NCBI RefSeq assembly: GCF_021502655.1
Contig: NZ_JAKFFT010000009.1
Coordinates: forward strand, 372,001 to 436,000
Direction of reading: 5' to 3'
Length of the DNA: 64,000 nt
Origin: Dyadobacter sp. CY347
GTDB lineage: Bacteria; Bacteroidota; Bacteroidia; Cytophagales; Spirosomataceae
How positions within the stretch are numbered: position 1 is the first letter of the stretch; every line of letters starts with the position of its first letter. The notes beneath the pieces were generated by a model. It was not told the DNA's origin. It made no database searches and was given only the letters and a program-made list of their open reading frames with translations. This document shows positions 1 to 9,186 of the stretch, one piece after another. A program made the position numbers and the translations under genes.

Positions 1-1
1 G

Positions 2-685
2 CAACAGGAAAAGATGGAAAAGCGCATTCGAAAAAAGAAAGAAAGCGGCGACGATCTGAAACTGAATTACCGTCTGCTGGTGCATGACATTGTTCCCAAA
101 AACAATAATTTTCTATTAGTAGCCGAAGTTTTTTATCCCGAGTATCGTTACCAGAATCCAACCATGATGGGTGGCCTGGGTTACGGCAGCATGATGGGTT
201 ACCCGTTTGGAATGGGGCTTTATAACCCTTACTTATGGAATCCGATGTACGGCGGACGCGGTTACAACCAGCAGGTTTTCGATGGCTTCACTTATACGCA
301 CGCAGTAGTGGCCGATGTGGACGAAAACGGTAGATTACTCTGGGATAACAGCATTAACTTCGACAATGTAAAAAGCATGGAACTGCGCGAAAAAATCAAA
401 GTGCAGACTTTCACTAACGGCAATTCGCGCCTGGTTTACAGCCATAATGGCGCCATTCGCAGCAAGATCATTAAGGGAAACCAGGTGGTCGACAGCGACC
501 GGGTAATTCCGAACGAAACCAATGTGGAAGGTGATAAGGTAAGAAAAACCAGCACCGACGACATTGATTACTGGTACGAAAACTTTTATCTGGCATGGGG
601 CGAGCAACGCATTATCAACGCCGCCGGAGATCCGCAGACCAGAGGCAGACGCAATGTATTTTATTTAAACAAAATCGCCTATTAA
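2..685 (+). CDS. Hypothetical protein, 5' end cut by the window edge
   Basis: The frame is open from base 2 without a stop; the first ATG is at 14, so this is probably the 3' part of a longer gene. The visible protein is charged and looks strand-rich. Near residues 47-83 (counted from the ATG at 14) it carries a Gly/Met/Tyr/Asn/Pro-rich stretch with GYGSMMGYPFGMG-like composition, which may be a flexible loop. No signal peptide or membrane segment is visible in this part. I do not recognise the family and assign no function. It is followed after 54 bases by a methyltransferase gene on the same strand. Confidence 0.6.
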   Translation, partial: QQEKMEKRIRKKKESGDDLKLNYRLLVHDIVPKNNNFLLVAEVFYPEYRYQNPTMMGGLGYGSMMGYPFGMGLYNPYLWNPMYGGRGYNQQVFDGFTYTHAVVADVDENGRLLWDNSINFDNVKSMELREKIKVQTFTNGNSRLVYSHNGAIRSKIIKGNQVVDSDRVIPNETNVEGDKVRKTSTDDIDYWYENFYLAWGEQRIINAAGDPQTRGRRNVFYLNKIAY

Positions 686-739
686 TCCCATTCCCCCATT
701 CCCGTCGGCTTAAGCCAACGGAAATTTTAAAATATTTTC

Positions 740-1627
740 ATGATTTTATTATCTCCAGAGCAACATACAGATTACGAATTGATCGACACCGGCGGTTTCG
801 AAAAGCTCGAACGGTTCGGCCCATATATTTTGTCGCGCCCTGAGCCACAGGCGATCTGGGATAAGTCCCTTTCTGAGGCCGAATGGGAAAAGCGCTCGAA
901 TGCGGTTTTCAAAAGAGATAAAAATTCACAGGAAAAAGGCCAGTGGATTGCTAAGGACGGCATGCCCGATAAGTGGGTTTTTCAATATCGGACCAAAGAA
1001 CTGCATTTACGCTCGAAGCTCGCATTATCCTCATTCAAGCATGTAGGCGTATTTCCGGAACAGGCAACTAACTGGGATTACATTGCAAAAAAATTAAAAC
1101 AAATCCCGGAAACGAAGCCTTCTGTACTAAACCTGTTTGCTTATACAGGCATCGCTTCACTTGCGGCAAAAGCTTCCGGAGCGGATGTTACGCACGTTGA
1201 TTCCATAAAGCAGGTGATCAGCTGGTCGCGTGAAAATATGGAGCTGAGCGGGCTGGACAACATTCGCTGGGTTGTAGAAGATGCCTTGAAATTTGTTCAG
1301 AGAGAAGTGCGCCGCGGCAATCAGTACAACGGCATTATCCTTGATCCGCCCGCATATGGCCGTGGGCCGGATGGAGAAAAATGGCTTTTGGAAGAAAGTC
1401 TGAATGAGATCCTGAAACTTTGTGCATTACTTTTAAAGAAAGAAAATTTCTTTTTTATCATCAATTTATATTCTTTGGGCTTCTCGGCGCTCATTGTGGA
1501 AAATTTGATCAAAGCACATTTCGGAACGCAGATTCACCATGAATTTGGTGAGCTTTTCATTCCGGATTCTTTTGGCAAAAACCTTCCGCTAGGCGTATTT
1601 TCAAGATTCTCGGACCAGAATGTCTAA
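740..1627 (+). CDS. Class I SAM-dependent methyltransferase, RlmI/RlmK-like
   Basis: Predicted cytoplasmic methyltransferase of 295 residues. Motif I is NLFAYTGIAS (131-140), followed by an acidic residue in THVD (D154) expected to bind the SAM ribose. The catalytic-type motif DPPAYGRGP is at 202-210. This DPPxYG form is typical of the RlmI/RlmK 23S rRNA cytosine/guanine methyltransferase relatives, so an RNA substrate is likely but not shown. The protein lacks an N-terminal PUA domain as seen in full-length RlmI; residues 1-100 form a shorter lead domain. The stop overlaps the start of the following TPR lipoprotein by 8 bases, implying co-transcription. Confidence 0.85.
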   Translation: MILLSPEQHTDYELIDTGGFEKLERFGPYILSRPEPQAIWDKSLSEAEWEKRSNAVFKRDKNSQEKGQWIAKDGMPDKWVFQYRTKELHLRSKLALSSFKHVGVFPEQATNWDYIAKKLKQIPETKPSVLNLFAYTGIASLAAKASGADVTHVDSIKQVISWSRENMELSGLDNIRWVVEDALKFVQREVRRGNQYNGIILDPPAYGRGPDGEKWLLEESLNEILKLCALLLKKENFFFIINLYSLGFSALIVENLIKAHFGTQIHHEFGELFIPDSFGKNLPLGVFSRFSDQNV

Positions 1628-2816
1628 AACTTTCGAACGCATATCCCTTTTGCTTTGCATTGTTTTGGCCGGGTTGAATCAATCCTGCCAAAGCGACGCC
1701 AGGAATTCCACGCGCATTCCGCCCGTTGTGAAAAAATCTCATGAGCAATGGCAGAACGACGCCCTGCTTTCACTCACTGAGCTCATTAACCGCAGCATTG
1801 ACACCGACCAGAATTATTTCAAACGAGCCCGCATTTACTTCGAAAGAGAACAATATACCGAGGCGCTTGACGATATCAACGAATCCATTTACGAGCAGGA
1901 AAATGTGAGTGAATATTTTCTTCTGCGTGGGAAGATCAACCGTGAGCTCGGCGAAATCGACAAAGCATTGGAGGACGCGCAGCGTGCAGAAGCATTACAG
2001 CAAAGCAGTCCGGAGCTGTATGTGTTGCTGGCTGATGTCCTTCAAGCCAAGGGGCGTTTCAGGGAAGCAGTCAATTACCTGAATCAGGCATTGAAAATGG
2101 CGCCTTATGACGGCTCTGCTTATTATGTAAAGGGAATGTTGCAGGCCAGGCAGGGCGATTCGTTAGCAAGTCTTTCCAGTTTTAAATATGCTATGAATGT
2201 GAATCCGAAGCTTTTGAGAGCTTACGAACAAAGCATTATTATACTAAGAAAACTGAACAATCCTGCCGAAGCGCTTACCATTAATGATCGGGCGATCAAA
2301 CGCTTTCCAAAAGTGCCCGGCCTCTATTTCGAGCAGGGAGAAATTTTCAATGCATTGGCACGGCCGGATACAGCATTAATTAGTTACCAGAAAGCCATTG
2401 CCTTAAAGCCCGCATACGAGGAAGCGCTGATGCGCGTAGCGACGGTTGGGACACAATTGAAAGAATATTATAAAGCGATCCGTGCCTTGGAGCAGCTTTT
2501 GAAAATAAAGCCGAAGTCCAAGGATATCAATAATATGCTTGGTTATGCCTATGAAAAAGCGGGCGATTATACCAAAGCAGTCGATTATTATTCCACGGCG
2601 CTGGTCCTGAGCCCTGGTGATCAAAGCGCGCGAAACGGGCTTTACAGGATCAGGAGAGAAGAGAATGCCGACATTTACTCAACATATGATCCCAATGAAA
2701 GCGCAAGTTCAGGTTACAAGCTGCTGGACACGTCGCGGGTGAAAATTAACATTATCAGGCCGAGAGGAACTACAAATATCCGCGTAGACTCGTCTCGAAA
2801 AGCTAAAATTGAATAG
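1620..2816 (+). CDS. TPR-repeat lipoprotein
   Basis: A 398-residue protein starting with a signal peptide (hydrophobic residues about 8-19) that ends in NQSC, with Cys23 as probable lipidation site; the -3 residue is atypical but Bacteroidota lipoboxes are relaxed. From about residue 55 to 345 it is built of consecutive tetratricopeptide repeats, for example around AYYVKGMLQARQGD and NNMLGYAYEKAGDYTKAV. It is probably an envelope-anchored scaffold for protein contacts; the partner is unknown. The ATG at 1620 lies inside the end of the methyltransferase gene, suggesting translational coupling. The last 40 residues after the repeats are basic and low in complexity. Confidence 0.85.
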   Translation: MSKTFERISLLLCIVLAGLNQSCQSDARNSTRIPPVVKKSHEQWQNDALLSLTELINRSIDTDQNYFKRARIYFEREQYTEALDDINESIYEQENVSEYFLLRGKINRELGEIDKALEDAQRAEALQQSSPELYVLLADVLQAKGRFREAVNYLNQALKMAPYDGSAYYVKGMLQARQGDSLASLSSFKYAMNVNPKLLRAYEQSIIILRKLNNPAEALTINDRAIKRFPKVPGLYFEQGEIFNALARPDTALISYQKAIALKPAYEEALMRVATVGTQLKEYYKAIRALEQLLKIKPKSKDINNMLGYAYEKAGDYTKAVDYYSTALVLSPGDQSARNGLYRIRREENADIYSTYDPNESASSGYKLLDTSRVKINIIRPRGTTNIRVDSSRKAKIE

Positions 2817-2821
2817 ATTTG
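2814..2821 (+). promoter_or_regulatory. Candidate -7 element for thrS
   Basis: TAGATTTG matches the Bacteroidota -7 consensus TAnnTTTG and overlaps the stop codon of the TPR gene, 54 bases before the thrS ATG. No convincing TTTG -33 box is seen at the right distance, so the call is tentative. Confidence 0.35.
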
Positions 2822-2875
2822 TACTTTGTGGCCCTCACAAGCCTTTGATCAATTGTCATAGAATTAAATTTTTGA

Positions 2876-4819
2876 ATGGAAGACGCGTCTCAAGTAAAAA
2901 TTACCCTGCCCGACGGAAGTGAACGGTTTTACCCAAAAGGTATAACTGCTATGGGCATTGCGCTCAGTATCAGTGAAGGTTTGGCGCGAAATGTGATCGC
3001 AGCCAAAGTGAACAGTGAAGTTTGGGACCCTACGCGTGAGATCACGCAGGATTCCCTTGTGAAATTGCTCACCTGGAATGACGAAGACGGCAAATCTACG
3101 TTCTGGCATTCGTCTGCCCACTTGCTGGCGGAAGCTTTGGAAGCATTGTATCCGGGTGTAAAATTCGGAACAGGACCGTCGATTGAAAAAGGGTTTTACT
3201 ATGACGTCGATTTAGGCGAGAATTCGATCTCTCAGGATGATTTTCCAAAGATCGAAGCCAAGATGCTTGAACTGGCGCGTCAGAAAAATGAGTATGTCAG
3301 AAAGCCCATCAGCAAGGCGGATGCATTAGAATTATTCACCCAAAAAGGTGACGAATATAAACTGGAACTGATTGATGGCCTGGAAGATGGCTCCATCACA
3401 TTATACGAGCAAGGCGGCTTTACTGACCTTTGCCGCGGGCCGCATATCCCGAACACCAGCTTCATTAAAGCGGTTAAGCTAACCAACATTGCTGGCGCTT
3501 ACTGGCGTAACAAGCAGGAAAACAAAATGTTGACCCGCATTTACGGGATTACTTTTCCAAAACAAAAAGAACTGGAAGAGTATGTAACATTGATGGAAGA
3601 AGCGAAAAAGCGTGACCACAGAAAACTGGGAAAAGAGCTGGAATTGTTCGCATTCTCGGAAAAAGTGGGTCAGGGACTTCCGTTGTGGCTGCCAAAGGGC
3701 GCTATGCTCCGCGAACGTCTTCAATCGTTTTTGAGCAAAGCACAATCGCGTGCAGGTTATCTTCCCGTGATCACGCCAAACATTGGCAGCAAAGAACTTT
3801 ACGTTACTTCCGGCCACTGGGAAAAATATGGTAAGGATTCATTCCAGCCTATTAAGACACCCAATCCGGGCGAGGAATATTTGCTGAAACCAATGAACTG
3901 CCCGCATCACTGCGAGATCTATAAAACCTCTCCGCGCTCCTACAAAGATCTCCCATTGCGGTTTTCGGAGTTCGGAACGGTTTACAGATATGAGCAAAGC
4001 GGTGAATTGCATGGACTTACGCGTGTGCGTGGATTCACGCAAGATGACGCACACATTTTCTGCCGCCCGGATCAGGTGAAGGAAGAATTTGTCCGCGTAA
4101 TTGACCTTGTATTATATGTTTTCAAATCCCTTGGTTTCGAGGATTACAGCGCGCAGATCTCGCTTCGTGATCCGAACGACAAGGTAAAATACATTGGAAA
4201 AGACGAAGATTGGGAAAGGGCTGAAAATGCGATCATTGAAGCGGCTCAGGAACGTGGGTTAAGCACGGTAACTGAACTGGGTGAAGCGGCATTCTACGGC
4301 CCGAAACTCGATTTCATGGTGCGTGATGCATTGGGAAGAAAGTGGCAGCTGGGCACAATCCAGGTGGATTACCAGATGCCAAAACGTTTTGGTCTTGAAT
4401 ACACAGGTTCTGATAATCAGAAGCATCAGCCGGTCATGATCCACCGCGCGCCGTTTGGTTCAATGGAAAGGTTCATTGCCATCCTGATCGAAAACACGGC
4501 CGGGCAGTTCCCATTGTGGCTTTCACCGGATCAGATCGCTATCCTGCCCATTTCTGAGAAGTTTGCGGATTATGCAGAAGATGTTTTCTTCCAATTACAG
4601 GATCACGACATCCGAGGCTTTGTGGATCACCGCGATGAGAAGATTGGTCGCAAGATCCGTGATGCGGAAGTTAGCAAGGTTCCTTTTATGCTGATCGTAG
4701 GCGAGAAAGAAGCGGCGGAGGGCAGATTGTCAGTCCGCAGAAAAGGCGAAGGTGACCTTGGAAGCATGACAATAGCGGAATTTGCCAGCTTTTTCAAGAA
4801 AGAAGCTGCCATTATTTGA
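2876..4819 (+). CDS. thrS: Threonine--tRNA ligase
   Basis: Charges tRNA-Thr with threonine in the cytoplasm. The 647-residue length fits bacterial ThrRS. Domains in order: TGS domain (about 6-70), editing domain with the HxxxH pair H78/H82 and the DLCRGPH motif, class II catalytic core (about 245-545) including the [12 protein letters not shown] zinc/threonine-binding stretch and the [14 protein letters not shown] motif, and a C-terminal anticodon-binding domain (about 550-647). Its position upstream of infC, rpmI and rplT is the common bacterial arrangement. A candidate -7 box lies just upstream, and infC has its own promoter-like site in the 113-base gap. Confidence 0.98.
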   Translation: MEDASQVKITLPDGSERFYPKGITAMGIALSISEGLARNVIAAKVNSEVWDPTREITQDSLVKLLTWNDEDGKSTFWHSSAHLLAEALEALYPGVKFGTGPSIEKGFYYDVDLGENSISQDDFPKIEAKMLELARQKNEYVRKPISKADALELFTQKGDEYKLELIDGLEDGSITLYEQGGFTDLCRGPHIPNTSFIKAVKLTNIAGAYWRNKQENKMLTRIYGITFPKQKELEEYVTLMEEAKKRDHRKLGKELELFAFSEKVGQGLPLWLPKGAMLRERLQSFLSKAQSRAGYLPVITPNIGSKELYVTSGHWEKYGKDSFQPIKTPNPGEEYLLKPMNCPHHCEIYKTSPRSYKDLPLRFSEFGTVYRYEQSGELHGLTRVRGFTQDDAHIFCRPDQVKEEFVRVIDLVLYVFKSLGFEDYSAQISLRDPNDKVKYIGKDEDWERAENAIIEAAQERGLSTVTELGEAAFYGPKLDFMVRDALGRKWQLGTIQVDYQMPKRFGLEYTGSDNQKHQPVMIHRAPFGSMERFIAILIENTAGQFPLWLSPDQIAILPISEKFADYAEDVFFQLQDHDIRGFVDHRDEKIGRKIRDAEVSKVPFMLIVGEKEAAEGRLSVRRKGEGDLGSMTIAEFASFFKKEAAII

Positions 4820-4833
4820 TGATTTTCTAACTT

Positions 4834-4868
4834 TTTGTTATTATTCCGGCACTAAGGCACTATTTTTG
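4834..4868 (+). promoter_or_regulatory. Promoter for infC (-33 TTTG, -7 TATTTTTG)
   Basis: TTTG at 4834-4837 and TATTTTTG at 4861-4868 fit the Bacteroidota sigma-A pattern, with a somewhat long 23-base spacer. A transcript would start near 4875 and give infC a leader of about 60 bases. Confidence 0.5.
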
Positions 4869-4932
4869 TGACAGCAGTGTTACCTTTTTTGATTTTTACC
4901 AACAAAACCCAAAGTACACCAAACCAAGTTAT

Positions 4933-5484
4933 ATGGCATTAAGACCCCCGAGTGGACGGTTAAGAGTTCCCGAAGAACCTTATAAAATAAACGAACGGAT
5001 TACAGCAAAAGAAGTACGTCTGGTTGGAGAAAATATTGAACCAGGCATAGTTGATATTAATACAGCCCGAGCGCTTGCGAAGGCACAAAGCCTTGATCTA
5101 GTTGAAATTGCGCCGACAGCGGTTCCGCCTGTTTGCAAAGTGGTTGACTATTCAAAGTTCAAATACGAGCAGAAGAAGAAACAGAAGGAGATCAAGGCGA
5201 AGGCAATGAAAGTTGTCATCAAAGAAATCCGTTTCGGCCCTAATACGGATGATCACGATTTTGATTTTAAATTAAAGCATGCGATAAATTTCCTTAAAGA
5301 AGGTTCGAAAGTAAAAGCTTACGTGCATTTCGTGGGCCGTACCATTGTTTTTAAAGAAAGAGGTGTGAATCTGCTTAACAAATTCTCAGAAGCCCTTTCG
5401 GATTATGGTAAGGTTGAAATGGAGCCAAAACTGGAAGGAAAGAGAATGACGATCATTCTGGCGCCTGCTCCTGCTAAAAAATAG
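4933..5484 (+). CDS. infC: Translation initiation factor IF-3
   Basis: IF-3 binds the 30S subunit, keeps it apart from 50S and proofreads start-codon selection. The 183-residue protein has the N-terminal domain ([18 protein letters not shown]), a lysine-rich linker helix ([15 protein letters not shown], about 76-90) and the C-terminal domain with [17 protein letters not shown]. It uses ATG here, unlike the rare AUU start used for autoregulation in E. coli, so that control is not indicated. A promoter-like site precedes the gene and a hairpin with a T-rich tail follows it, so it may be its own unit. Confidence 0.97.
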   Translation: MALRPPSGRLRVPEEPYKINERITAKEVRLVGENIEPGIVDINTARALAKAQSLDLVEIAPTAVPPVCKVVDYSKFKYEQKKKQKEIKAKAMKVVIKEIRFGPNTDDHDFDFKLKHAINFLKEGSKVKAYVHFVGRTIVFKERGVNLLNKFSEALSDYGKVEMEPKLEGKRMTIILAPAPAKK

Positions 5485-5558
5485 ATTTCAATTGAGGTTG
5501 TTGATCGGGCATTTGGCTCGTCGGCACCTGAATTTACTCATATATCAAGTTTGACTGG

Positions 5559-5593
5559 ATCGTGTCTTTGACTTTGTCGGGGACACGATTTTC
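5559..5593 (+). terminator. Hairpin after infC, terminator-like
   Basis: ATCGTGTC (5559-5566) pairs with GACACGAT (5582-5589) around a 15-base loop, followed by TTTTC. The large loop makes it a weak terminator; it could instead be a leader structure in front of rpmI. Confidence 0.45.
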
Positions 5594-5612
5594 ATTTTAG
5601 AAACATTTTGGC

Positions 5613-5620
5613 TAATTTTG
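5613..5620 (+). promoter_or_regulatory. -7 element for rpmI-rplT
   Basis: TAATTTTG is an exact match to TAnnTTTG, 42 bases before the rpmI ATG. TTTG at 5607-5610 is too close to be its -33 box, so only the -7 part is convincing. Confidence 0.45.
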
Positions 5621-5661
5621 CGCGCTGTTTTATATTTTATCAATTAATAATTTTTTGAATC

Positions 5662-5856
5662 ATGCCAAAAATGAAAAGCAACTCTGGTGCTAAAAAGCGT
5701 TTCGCGCTGACCGGCACTGGGAAAATCAAACGCAAACACGCGTTTCACAGCCACATCCTGACAAAGAAATCAAACAAGCGCAAGCGTGGGTTGGTTAAAA
5801 CTGGTCTGATCGATGTGTCTAATGTTAAGCAGGTGATGGCTATGCTTGCGAAATAA
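5662..5856 (+). CDS. rpmI: 50S ribosomal protein L35
   Basis: A 64-residue basic ribosomal protein starting [14 protein letters not shown], with the family motif [20 protein letters not shown] in the middle. Length and composition match L35. It is a late-assembling component of the large subunit near the domain V region of 23S rRNA. It precedes rplT by 102 bases, the usual order, and the two probably share the promoter at 5613. Confidence 0.97.
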   Translation: MPKMKSNSGAKKRFALTGTGKIKRKHAFHSHILTKKSNKRKRGLVKTGLIDVSNVKQVMAMLAK

Positions 5857-5958
5857 TTCGCAGCCATTAATTAGAATATTAATTCTGGTTTTTTGTTCAA
5901 CCCGATAGAAGGCATTTCAAGACTCATCAGAGCGCCGACCATCAAAAACAGTTAAATT

Positions 5959-6303
5959 ATGCCACGTTCAGTAAATCACGTTGCGTCACGTGCAAGACGT
6001 AAAAAAGTATTAAAACTTGCGAAAGGCTATTTCGGCCGTCGTAAAAATGTGTGGACAGTAGCTAAAAACGCAGTAGAGCGCGGTTTGGCATACGCATACA
6101 AAGGTCGTAAGCAAAAGAAACGTAACTTCCGTGCATTGTGGATCCAGCGTATCAACGCAGGAGCCCGTCTTCACGGTTTATCATATTCTGCTTTCATCGG
6201 CAAGCTAAGTGCATCAGGCATCGAGCTTAACCGTAAAGTTCTCGCTGACTTGGCGATGAATCATCCGGAAGCATTCAAAGCGATCGTTGATCAGGTAAAA
6301 TAA
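5959..6303 (+). CDS. rplT: 50S ribosomal protein L20
   Basis: 114-residue basic protein beginning [19 protein letters not shown], the typical extended arginine/lysine-rich arm, followed by the globular part ([15 protein letters not shown]). L20 binds 23S rRNA early in 50S assembly. In other bacteria L20 represses the rpmI-rplT operon through a leader RNA; the infC-rpmI gap holds a hairpin but I cannot show that it mimics the L20 site. A strong intrinsic terminator follows directly. Confidence 0.98.
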   Translation: MPRSVNHVASRARRKKVLKLAKGYFGRRKNVWTVAKNAVERGLAYAYKGRKQKKRNFRALWIQRINAGARLHGLSYSAFIGKLSASGIELNRKVLADLAMNHPEAFKAIVDQVK

Positions 6304-6309
6304 AACAGC

Positions 6310-6337
6310 ATCCCGCCTTAACGGCGGGATTTTTTTT
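6310..6337 (+). terminator. Intrinsic terminator of rpmI-rplT
   Basis: ATCCCGCC (6310-6317), loop TTAAC, GGCGGGAT (6323-6330), then an uninterrupted T run to 6337. Seven bases after the rplT stop. Confidence 0.92.
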
Positions 6338-6453
6338 GCCCTTTCGGGCCACGCTTAACATTAAATTAATTCTTTGAAATCTTAAATGGTGGTACTTTAG
6401 CAGAAATAAGGGGTAATGTAAAAGCGTTACCAAAACCTATTCCTGATAGCACC

Positions 6454-9000
6454 ATGGACTCTAGAAGAGAATTTATCAAAAAGGCAACCCTGCTTACGGG
6501 AGCAGCCGGAATGTTTAGCGCGCTGCCACCATCCATTCAACGGGCGCTCGCCATTGATCCAAAAAAAGGAAGCACTTACCTCGATGCCGAACATGTGGTA
6601 ATCCTGATGCAGGAAAACCGGTCGTTCGACCATTGTTATGGTTCGCTGCGCGGCGTTCGCGGCTTTAATGATCCCCGGGCCATCACCCTTCCCAATAAAA
6701 ATCTTGTCTGGCTGCAAACCAATGCGTTTGGCGAAACCTACGTTCCGTTTCGGCTGAATATGCGCGAGTCGAATGCAACCTGGATGGGCTCCCTACCCCA
6801 CTCCTGGCCTAACCAGGTGGATGCGCGTAATGATGGCAAATATGATAAATGGCTCATTGCTAAGCAACCAGGACATAAGGACTATGCCAAAATGCCTCTG
6901 ACGCAAGGTTTTTACAACCGTGAAGACATTCCATTTTATTACGCTTTGGCCGATGCTTTCACTGTTTGCGATCAGAATTTCTGTTCGTCCCTGACCGGCA
7001 CAACGCCTAACCGGCTTTACCTATGGTCGGGAACGGTTCGGGAGAAGCCAAGTCCTGAACATTATGCCAATGTCAGAAACGAGAATGTGACGGATGATAA
7101 GGAAGCGTCATGGATGACATTCCCCGAGCGCCTCGAAGACAATGGTGTTTCATGGCGAATTTATCAGAACGAACTAAGCATTAATACAGGTCTCACAGGT
7201 GAAGAAGATTCCTGGCTGGCCAACTTTACGGACAACCCGATCGAATGGTTTAGCCAATACCAGATTCGTTATCATACAGGTTATCAGAAATATCAAAAGG
7301 CGAGAATAACAGCACTTCCGGACGAAATAAAAGAAACGGAGGCAAAACTGGCCAAAGCTGAAAAAGGCTCGAAACAAGCGGCTGATCTTGAAAAGTCGCT
7401 CAATGCGAAGCAAAAGGAGATTGTTTTTGCGAAACAAGAGCTGGAAAGGTGGACGCCGGAGAACTATGAAAAGCTTTCTCAGCGGGCCAAAAACATTCAT
7501 GAAAAAGCATTCACAACCAATAAAAAAGACCCGGATTACCGCAAGGTAACCAATGTCAAATATCTTGACGGCGACATTGAGCACGACGCCAAAGCGCCGC
7601 AAGGTGATATTTTATATCAATTTCGCTCCGATGTGAAGAGCGGAAAATTACCAACCGTATCCTGGCTCGTTGCACCTGAAAACTTCTCCGATCACCCTAC
7701 ATCGCCGTGGTACGGTGCTTGGTACGTTTCCGAGGTGATGGACATTCTTACGGCTGATCCGGAGGTTTGGAAAAAAACCATTTTCATCCTTTGCTATGAT
7801 GAGAACGACGGCTATTTCGACCACGTCCCTCCTTTCGTGGTTCCCAATCCATACAAAGAAAACACCGGCGCAGTTTCCGAAGGCATTGACTGCAAAACGG
7901 AATTTGTGACCATGGAACAGGATATGACCCAGAAGGAAAAAAAGGAAAGCCGGGAAAGCCCGATTGGGCTGGGTTTCCGTGTTCCGCTGGTTGTGGCCTC
8001 ACCTTGGAACCGCGGTGGCAATGTGTGCTCGGAAGTTTTTGACCATACTTCCATTTTGCAGTTTTTGGAAAAATTCACAAGCCACAAATCCGGTAAGAAG
8101 ATCGAAGAAACGAACATTAGCGCGTGGCGAAGGACCATTTGCGGTGATCTAACTTCAACTTTCACGCCCTATGAAGGCGAAAAAATTCCTTTGCCCACAT
8201 TCTTGGCGCGCAACGAATTCATGGAAGGGATTTATAATGCACAGTTCAAAAAACTGCCTAACGCTTACAAAGCGTTGTCCAAGGGGGAAATTGAGCAGAT
8301 CAATAAAAACCCGTTGACCTCTCCCCTCATGCCGAAGCAGGAAAAGGGAACGCGTCCCGCCTGCCCCGTTCCTTATGAACTGGCGGCCGAGGGCAGCTTT
8401 AACTCTGCCAAAAATGCATTTGAGATTAAGCTTGAAGCCAAAAATGGCATATTCCGCGACAAGGCAGCCGGTGCTCCATTTATGGTATATGCGCCGGGAA
8501 AATTCAAAAATGAAGAGGTTAAGGTCTGGAATTACGCTGTAAAAGCCGGCGATGCCCTCACGGCATCATGGAAACCCGAGGATTTTGAAGGCGGAAAATA
8601 TCACCTGCGGGTTTATGGCCCCAACGGTTTTTTCAGAGAATTCGAGGGCAATAAAGCCGCAGGCAATGTGAAAGTTGGGTTTAACTATCAGCTGGATAAA
8701 AACGGCAAGCCAACCGGCAACATTGAGCTGAAACTGGAAGGCGATAAGCAGGCTTTAAAAAGCGCATTTCTGATTCAGGATAACGCTTATGGTGCTAGTA
8801 ATCAATTAACAACATTAGCTAGTGATAGTGGAATTACAGCGCTTGAAAAAACCCTGGTCTTGAATCTCGACAAAAGCTTCCAATGGTATGACTTCTCCGT
8901 CACATTGGAAGATCAGCCCGGGTTCCTGGTTCGCCTGGCCGGCCATGTAGAAACCGGTCGGATCAGCAGCAGCGATCCGCTCATGGGTGACTTTGCATGA
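6454..9000 (+). CDS. Phosphocholine-specific phospholipase C, Tat-exported
   Basis: Predicted secreted enzyme that releases phosphocholine from phosphatidylcholine or sphingomyelin. The N-terminus carries a Tat signal (SRREFIKKA, then a hydrophobic stretch to about residue 34). The phosphoesterase domain begins with HVVILMQENRSFDHCYGSLR (about 49-68) and extends to about 600, including CYDENDGYFDHVPPF. The last 200 residues hold two copies of the C-terminal domain usual in this family (DUF756 type). A charged Lys/Glu-rich helical insert lies near residues 285-345. Family length is normal for 848 residues. It sits alone between two terminators. Phosphate or osmolyte scavenging is the likely role. 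Confidence 0.92.
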   Translation: MDSRREFIKKATLLTGAAGMFSALPPSIQRALAIDPKKGSTYLDAEHVVILMQENRSFDHCYGSLRGVRGFNDPRAITLPNKNLVWLQTNAFGETYVPFRLNMRESNATWMGSLPHSWPNQVDARNDGKYDKWLIAKQPGHKDYAKMPLTQGFYNREDIPFYYALADAFTVCDQNFCSSLTGTTPNRLYLWSGTVREKPSPEHYANVRNENVTDDKEASWMTFPERLEDNGVSWRIYQNELSINTGLTGEEDSWLANFTDNPIEWFSQYQIRYHTGYQKYQKARITALPDEIKETEAKLAKAEKGSKQAADLEKSLNAKQKEIVFAKQELERWTPENYEKLSQRAKNIHEKAFTTNKKDPDYRKVTNVKYLDGDIEHDAKAPQGDILYQFRSDVKSGKLPTVSWLVAPENFSDHPTSPWYGAWYVSEVMDILTADPEVWKKTIFILCYDENDGYFDHVPPFVVPNPYKENTGAVSEGIDCKTEFVTMEQDMTQKEKKESRESPIGLGFRVPLVVASPWNRGGNVCSEVFDHTSILQFLEKFTSHKSGKKIEETNISAWRRTICGDLTSTFTPYEGEKIPLPTFLARNEFMEGIYNAQFKKLPNAYKALSKGEIEQINKNPLTSPLMPKQEKGTRPACPVPYELAAEGSFNSAKNAFEIKLEAKNGIFRDKAAGAPFMVYAPGKFKNEEVKVWNYAVKAGDALTASWKPEDFEGGKYHLRVYGPNGFFREFEGNKAAGNVKVGFNYQLDKNGKPTGNIELKLEGDKQALKSAFLIQDNAYGASNQLTTLASDSGITALEKTLVLNLDKSFQWYDFSVTLEDQPGFLVRLAGHVETGRISSSDPLMGDFA

Positions 9001-9015
9001 GAGTCTTCTTATTTA

Positions 9016-9047
9016 AAAGTGTCAGGCATTCAGTCGCCTGACACTTT
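9016..9047 (+). terminator. Hairpin after the phospholipase C gene
   Basis: A perfect 12-bp stem AAAGTGTCAGGC (9016-9027) / GCCTGACACTTT (9036-9047) with an 8-base loop, 15 bases after the stop. The T tract behind it is poor (GTCATTCCCCTTTT), so termination may be leaky or the hairpin may stabilise the 3' end. Confidence 0.7.
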
Positions 9048-9186
9048 GTCATTCCCCTTTTATTGATTTGTTTCTGGTACGGGCTTTTTAGTAAAGCCTC
9101 TGAACCACTGTTGCGGTAAGCGTCAAGCGATGACCGCGGCAGCGAATTAGTCAGAATCAAATTATACTTAACTTTAATATAGAACA

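Noticed and set aside
7174-7602. Minus-strand frame of 142 codons within the phospholipase C gene
   Set aside because: Antisense of a charged Lys/Glu helical region, giving Phe/Leu-rich nonsense; no start context.
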